Shown here piece after piece: positions 61,601 to 64,000 of a DNA stretch of 64,000 bases (position 1 is the first letter of the stretch; each line of letters starts with the position of its first letter). A program made the position numbers and the translations under genes. The notes beneath the pieces are model-generated. The model was not told where the DNA came from. It worked only from the letters and a program-made list of their open reading frames with translations, and made no database searches. The stretch is from JAJVID01 sp036565725 (GTDB lineage: Bacteria; Acidobacteriota; Blastocatellia; RBC074). The stretch spans positions 1 to 64,000 of the forward strand of contig DATCXQ010000925.1 in the NCBI GenBank assembly GCA_036565725.1. Reading direction: 5' to 3'.

Positions 61601-62084
61601 CAAGCGATGGCTTGGGAACGGTTGGGCGGGGCGCCTCCTCGGTAGCTGGCAGGTGGCGGGGATCACGGTCTTCCAGTCCGGGCTGCCGGTGATCATTTCC
61701 GGCGCCTGCTCGACCAACATCCAAGGGCTCGGCTGTACGCCCGTCCGGTTGAAAGACCCGGTCGTAGCCGAAGGCGATAAGACGCTCGACCGGTGGTTTG
61801 ATCCCACGGCATTCGCCCTGGCGCCGGCCTTCTCAATGGGTAATAACCCGCGCACCGAGCCGAACCTGCGCGGGCCGGGTACCAGAAACTTTGACATCGG
61901 GGTCTACCGCAACCAGCGCATCAGGGAGACCATTAAACTGCAAATCGGCGCCGATTTTCAGAATGCTTTCAATACGACGCAGTTGAACGACCCGATCACC
62001 GCTATTGGCGACGCCAATTTTGGAAAGATCATCGGCGGCGGTAACCAGAGGCAGATCCAAATCAGGGTGCGGCTCTCCTACTGA
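58635..62084 (+). CDS. TonB-dependent receptor, Oar-like
   Basis: This 1149-residue outer-membrane protein has a signal peptide (about 1-32) and a carboxypeptidase-regulatory-like beta-sandwich (about 37-120; GTVTDKSGAVIPDAKVIVTN). A plug domain follows (LPLINRNPFGLVTLAPGV, GGRSNTSEVLLDGAELRNSS), then a large beta-barrel ending in RVRLSY with a terminal aromatic residue. This is the Oar-type receptor that is highly expanded in Acidobacteria; ligands are probably oligosaccharides or peptides. There is no SusD-like partner beside it. AGGAGG-like GGAGG precedes the start. It is divergent from the winged-helix regulator. Confidence 0.93.
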   Translation: MEFNNMRRSIWLWLLIAATLAGQAGGASALAQAEQATITGTVTDKSGAVIPDAKVIVTNIRTQVVRETKTTGDGHYTAPYLPVGQYEVTVEMAGFKKAQVKDVTLRVGFIATVDVSLEPGAVTEAVEVTGGAAQLESQSGSLGNVVGNTQLRELPLINRNPFGLVTLAPGVIAAGNTGTGPIINGGRSNTSEVLLDGAELRNSSTMDLNYTPPLESIEEFKVITNSMSAEFGSSGGGYLTAVTKSGANQLHGSFYEFLRNDKLNANSFTNNRNGVARGMVRHNEYGGTLGGPVYIPGLYNGRDKTFFFVALEQVKDRSPQTVISTVPTALERVGDFSQTFADNARTQLIKIYDPATTRAAAGGAFVRDQFSCREGPNVRLNVICPDRINPIALKILSYYPLPNRDSRTNNRVDAANRINDSWRLDFRIDHRIGTRHHLFATYGRINQDQSSRGLTNIAYPREGVNGELATVQDRPRRAVLSDTVTFRPTLIGEFRASLSRSFRDVLSRSLGFDFMNELGIAPSLRPFVRSLIFPQINPSDVAGLGPDRASLQHDAESTYQFQGHITWIRGSHSVKSGLDYRFMAWNVLRPERPAGNFTFDRSFTQGPNPIAASTTAGNGIATLLLGAPTGGNFTFDPTLAASQKYYATYVQDDWKVARRLTLNLGLRWEYSTPWNDRFDQLSFFDPEAVEPITQQKGVIRFVGRDGNSRYQTMSDKNNFAPRLALAWELMKDTALRAGYGISYFPGSGGIGAAPSDVMLGGGLPITGVFLGDRPFPNTPPTGSSLADPFRSGIVVPPTTNLGEGVTQAFPEWRIPFNHQWNLNIQRAITRDLLVEVAYSGNRGQRIWINRNRNVASASNLSLGNDLFTRVPNPFAGKIPGTLGQPTIEKRLLLRPFPHYGDLTRFRDDVGDSIYHAFTLRVDKRFAQGLLFQAGYTVSKNISNVPERFIGRAANFIDPNDLSRSRSISENDRPQRLVINYVYELPFGQGKRWLGNGWAGRLLGSWQVAGITVFQSGLPVIISGACSTNIQGLGCTPVRLKDPVVAEGDKTLDRWFDPTAFALAPAFSMGNNPRTEPNLRGPGTRNFDIGVYRNQRIRETIKLQIGADFQNAFNTTQLNDPITAIGDANFGKIIGGGNQRQIQIRVRLSY

Positions 62085-62202
62085 GCAGGATTGGCGCCGC
62101 GGGCTTACTGACCCGCCGGGCATCAGTTCGAAGCGGCGCCCAAGCGCGTGATTGCCGCAGTCAGGCGTCACATTTTGTAATATCGACTGTACTCGATCGG
62201 CA

Positions 62203-62231
62203 AATACGGCGTAGTGTTACTACGCCGTATT
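62203..62231. terminator. 12-bp perfect hairpin after the TonB receptor gene
   Basis: AATACGGCGTAG and CTACGCCGTATT are perfectly inverted around TGTTA. No T-run follows, so it is not a standard intrinsic terminator but may still end or stabilise the receptor mRNA. The gap 62085-62386 holds nothing else that I can see apart from the next gene's ribosome-binding site. Confidence 0.5.
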
Positions 62232-62386
62232 GAGCGCATACAGAATCACAATGCATGCTCCGCGTCCTCTTTTGATTTGTAACGTCAATTCGTTCGGAGG
62301 CGTCTGTGGAGTTGGAGTATAATTGCGACGCCACAGTGCGGATCGCGCAAACAATCTCGACAATCGAATCGGCAGGAGGCGCACGG

Positions 62387-64000
62387 ATGTCGAAAAGAGC
62401 CGTCATCAAATTTTTCATAATGCTGGCCGTAGGCGGAATCTTCCTGGCGTCGTCGCAGCGTCAGGCGCAAACTGCGCGCCCCGCCCAGGAGCCGTCCCGC
62501 GAAGGCCTGGAATTTTTCGAGAAGAGGATCAGGCCCGCGCTCGCCGAGAATTGTTACGCCTGCCACAGCGAGAAGAGCAAGAAGCCGCAGGGCGGGTTGC
62601 TGCTCGATTCGATCGAAGCGATGCTCAAAGGCGGCGCGTCGGGACAGCCAGCCGTCGTTCCGGGCGATCCCGAAAAGAGCCTGCTCATCAAGGCCATCCG
62701 CCACACCGACGCCAAATTGCAGATGCCGATGGGCGGCAAACTGCCAGACCAGGCGATCAAGGATTTCGAAGCCTGGGTGAAGATGGGCGCGCCCGCCCCG
62801 CGCGGCTCGGCGCCAACAGCCGCGTCGAACTATCCTTCGTACAATTTTGACGAGGCGAGAAAGTTTTGGTCGTTCCAGCCGCTCAAATACCGTCAGCCTC
62901 CGAAAGTTAAAAACGCGGCCTGGGTCAAATCGCCGATTGATTGCTTCATCCTGGCCAAACTCGAAGAGAAGGGGTTGAAGCCTGTCGCCGACGCCGATAA
63001 ACGCGCGCTGATTCGACGCGCGACTTTCGACTTGACCGGCTTGCCGCCGACGCCCGACGAGGTCGAGGCGTTTTTAAAGGACACGTCGCCGAACGCCTTC
63101 GAAAAGGTCGTTGACCGTTTGCTCGGCAGTCAGGCTTATGGCGAAAAATGGGGCAGGCATTGGCTCGACGTCGTGCGCTATGCGGACACTGCCGGCGACA
63201 ATTCGGATTATCCAGTGATCGCGGCCTACCGCTACCGCAACTACGTGATCGAATCGTTCAACAAAGACAAGCCCTACGACGAATTCATCCGCGAACAGAT
63301 CGCGGGCGACATTCTGGCGAGACACGACGCGCGGCGCGCCGAGGGCGAGGTGTCCGATGAGAGAGACGTTTCTGGCGCGAAAAAAACGACGGCCGCCGAG
63401 ATCGAAAAGTCGCATCAGGAGAAAATCATCGCCACTGGCTACCTGGCGATCTCGCGCCGATTCGGTTCGCGCAACAAAGAGATGAACCTGACGATCGACG
63501 ACACGATTGACAACCTCGGCAAGGCTTTTCTGGGCCTGAGCGTGAGTTGCGCGCGCTGTCACGATCACAAATTCGACCCGATCCCGCAGCGCGATTATTA
63601 CGCGCTCTACGGCATGTTCAACAGCATTCGCTATTCCTTCCCCGGCGCCGAAATCTATCCTCACCCGGCGGAAATGGTCTCGCTCGTCGGCGGCAAGGAG
63701 GCTGAAAATTTCTATAGGCGGCAGAAGGAACTGAGCGAGATTGACGACGCGATCGAACGGTTGAAGGGTGAACGCGGCGCCGCGGCCCGAAATAAAAAGA
63801 TGAAAGACGAGGCGGCGGCGAAGGCCGAAGCGCCCGCCCCGGCGAGCAAAGAGACTAAACCGTCCGATACGAAACGCGACAACGAGACCGGCGCCGAGGA
63901 AAAAAACGGGACGCAGAAGCAAAACGAGAGTCTGCCCGCCGATTTCGACCGCGACCTCGCCAACAACCAGAAGGCGCAAACCTCCAAGCGAATGCCCGAT
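62387..64000 (+). CDS. PSCyt1/DUF1549-type cytochrome protein, 5' part
   Basis: This frame of at least 538 codons runs off the window. It has a signal peptide (about 1-28), a PSCyt1 cytochrome-like domain with heme motif CYACH (56-60) and the late PMGGKLPDQAIKDFEAWV pattern. A DUF1549 domain follows (SPIDCFILAKLEEKGLKPVA, WGRHWLDVVRYADTAG) with a second heme-like motif CARCHDHKFDPI. A highly charged Lys/Glu-rich stretch begins around residue 475. The C-terminal DUF1553 domain expected for the family lies beyond the edge. Such proteins are common in Planctomycetes and Acidobacteria with unknown function. AGGAGG precedes the start. Confidence 0.9.
   Translation, partial: MSKRAVIKFFIMLAVGGIFLASSQRQAQTARPAQEPSREGLEFFEKRIRPALAENCYACHSEKSKKPQGGLLLDSIEAMLKGGASGQPAVVPGDPEKSLLIKAIRHTDAKLQMPMGGKLPDQAIKDFEAWVKMGAPAPRGSAPTAASNYPSYNFDEARKFWSFQPLKYRQPPKVKNAAWVKSPIDCFILAKLEEKGLKPVADADKRALIRRATFDLTGLPPTPDEVEAFLKDTSPNAFEKVVDRLLGSQAYGEKWGRHWLDVVRYADTAGDNSDYPVIAAYRYRNYVIESFNKDKPYDEFIREQIAGDILARHDARRAEGEVSDERDVSGAKKTTAAEIEKSHQEKIIATGYLAISRRFGSRNKEMNLTIDDTIDNLGKAFLGLSVSCARCHDHKFDPIPQRDYYALYGMFNSIRYSFPGAEIYPHPAEMVSLVGGKEAENFYRRQKELSEIDDAIERLKGERGAAARNKKMKDEAAAKAEAPAPASKETKPSDTKRDNETGAEEKNGTQKQNESLPADFDRDLANNQKAQTSKRMPD

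Overview
The window looks like a chromosomal segment of an Acidobacteriota bacterium, perhaps Blastocatellia or Solibacter-like. The basis is a family-level impression from the sequence: an Oar-type TonB receptor with a carboxypeptidase-regulatory N-terminus, a PSCyt1/DUF1549-type cytochrome protein at the right edge, a membrane-anchored winged-helix regulator, many secreted hydrolases and peptidases, and a moderately high GC content. I see no rRNA, tRNA, CRISPR array, prophage or intact insertion sequence.

Layout. 1-9.9 kb is a mostly minus-strand catabolic and secreted-hydrolase region: a DinB-like protein, a split AtuA-type pair with a collapsed CitMHS transporter gene, three alpha/beta hydrolases, and a divergent LysR regulator. 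10-18.3 kb carries an exported M20-type hydrolase, a cupin, a membrane protein, an M16 protease pair (one catalytic, one inactive) and a large exported protein of unknown function. 18.6-20.2 kb is an ECF41 sigma factor with its usual carboxymuconolactone-decarboxylase-like partner; both genes have a TGTCACA-N15-CGTC promoter. 20.3-31 kb is a set of small units: amidase, DoxX, a truncated ArsR gene with its operator, an SDR/SDR/aldo-keto reductase operon, an ADP-ribosylglycohydrolase, a HGSNAT-like acyltransferase and a phytase-like propeller.

31-53 kb is an exopolysaccharide/O-antigen locus. gmd and fcl (GDP-fucose synthesis) diverge across a gene-free 1.37-kb leader from a plus-strand run. 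That run encodes a FecR-like protein, a TPR/carbohydrate-binding protein, a Wzy/WaaL-type polymerase or ligase, a Wza-like export protein, a Wzc-like tyrosine autokinase, an acyltransferase, Wzm, Wzt, an amino-sugar pathway (oxidoreductase, epimerase, two aminotransferases, acyltransferase), a glycosyltransferase and a second Wzt. The locus mixes parts of the Wzy-dependent and ABC-dependent export systems. 53-56.7 kb is an ECF42 sigma factor unit with DGPF/YCII partners. 56.7-62 kb is a winged-helix regulator divergent from a TonB receptor, with four helically phased TTAC repeats between them. The window ends inside a PSCyt1/PSD1-type gene.

The most unusual signal is in the spacers. At least a dozen gaps hold 60-190-bp nested palindromes. 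Several share an outer arm close to GCGGTTTGCAATTGCGTGTA but carry exchangeable inner hairpins, as if one arm type hosted several core families. They are common between convergent genes. They are described individually and as a group below.
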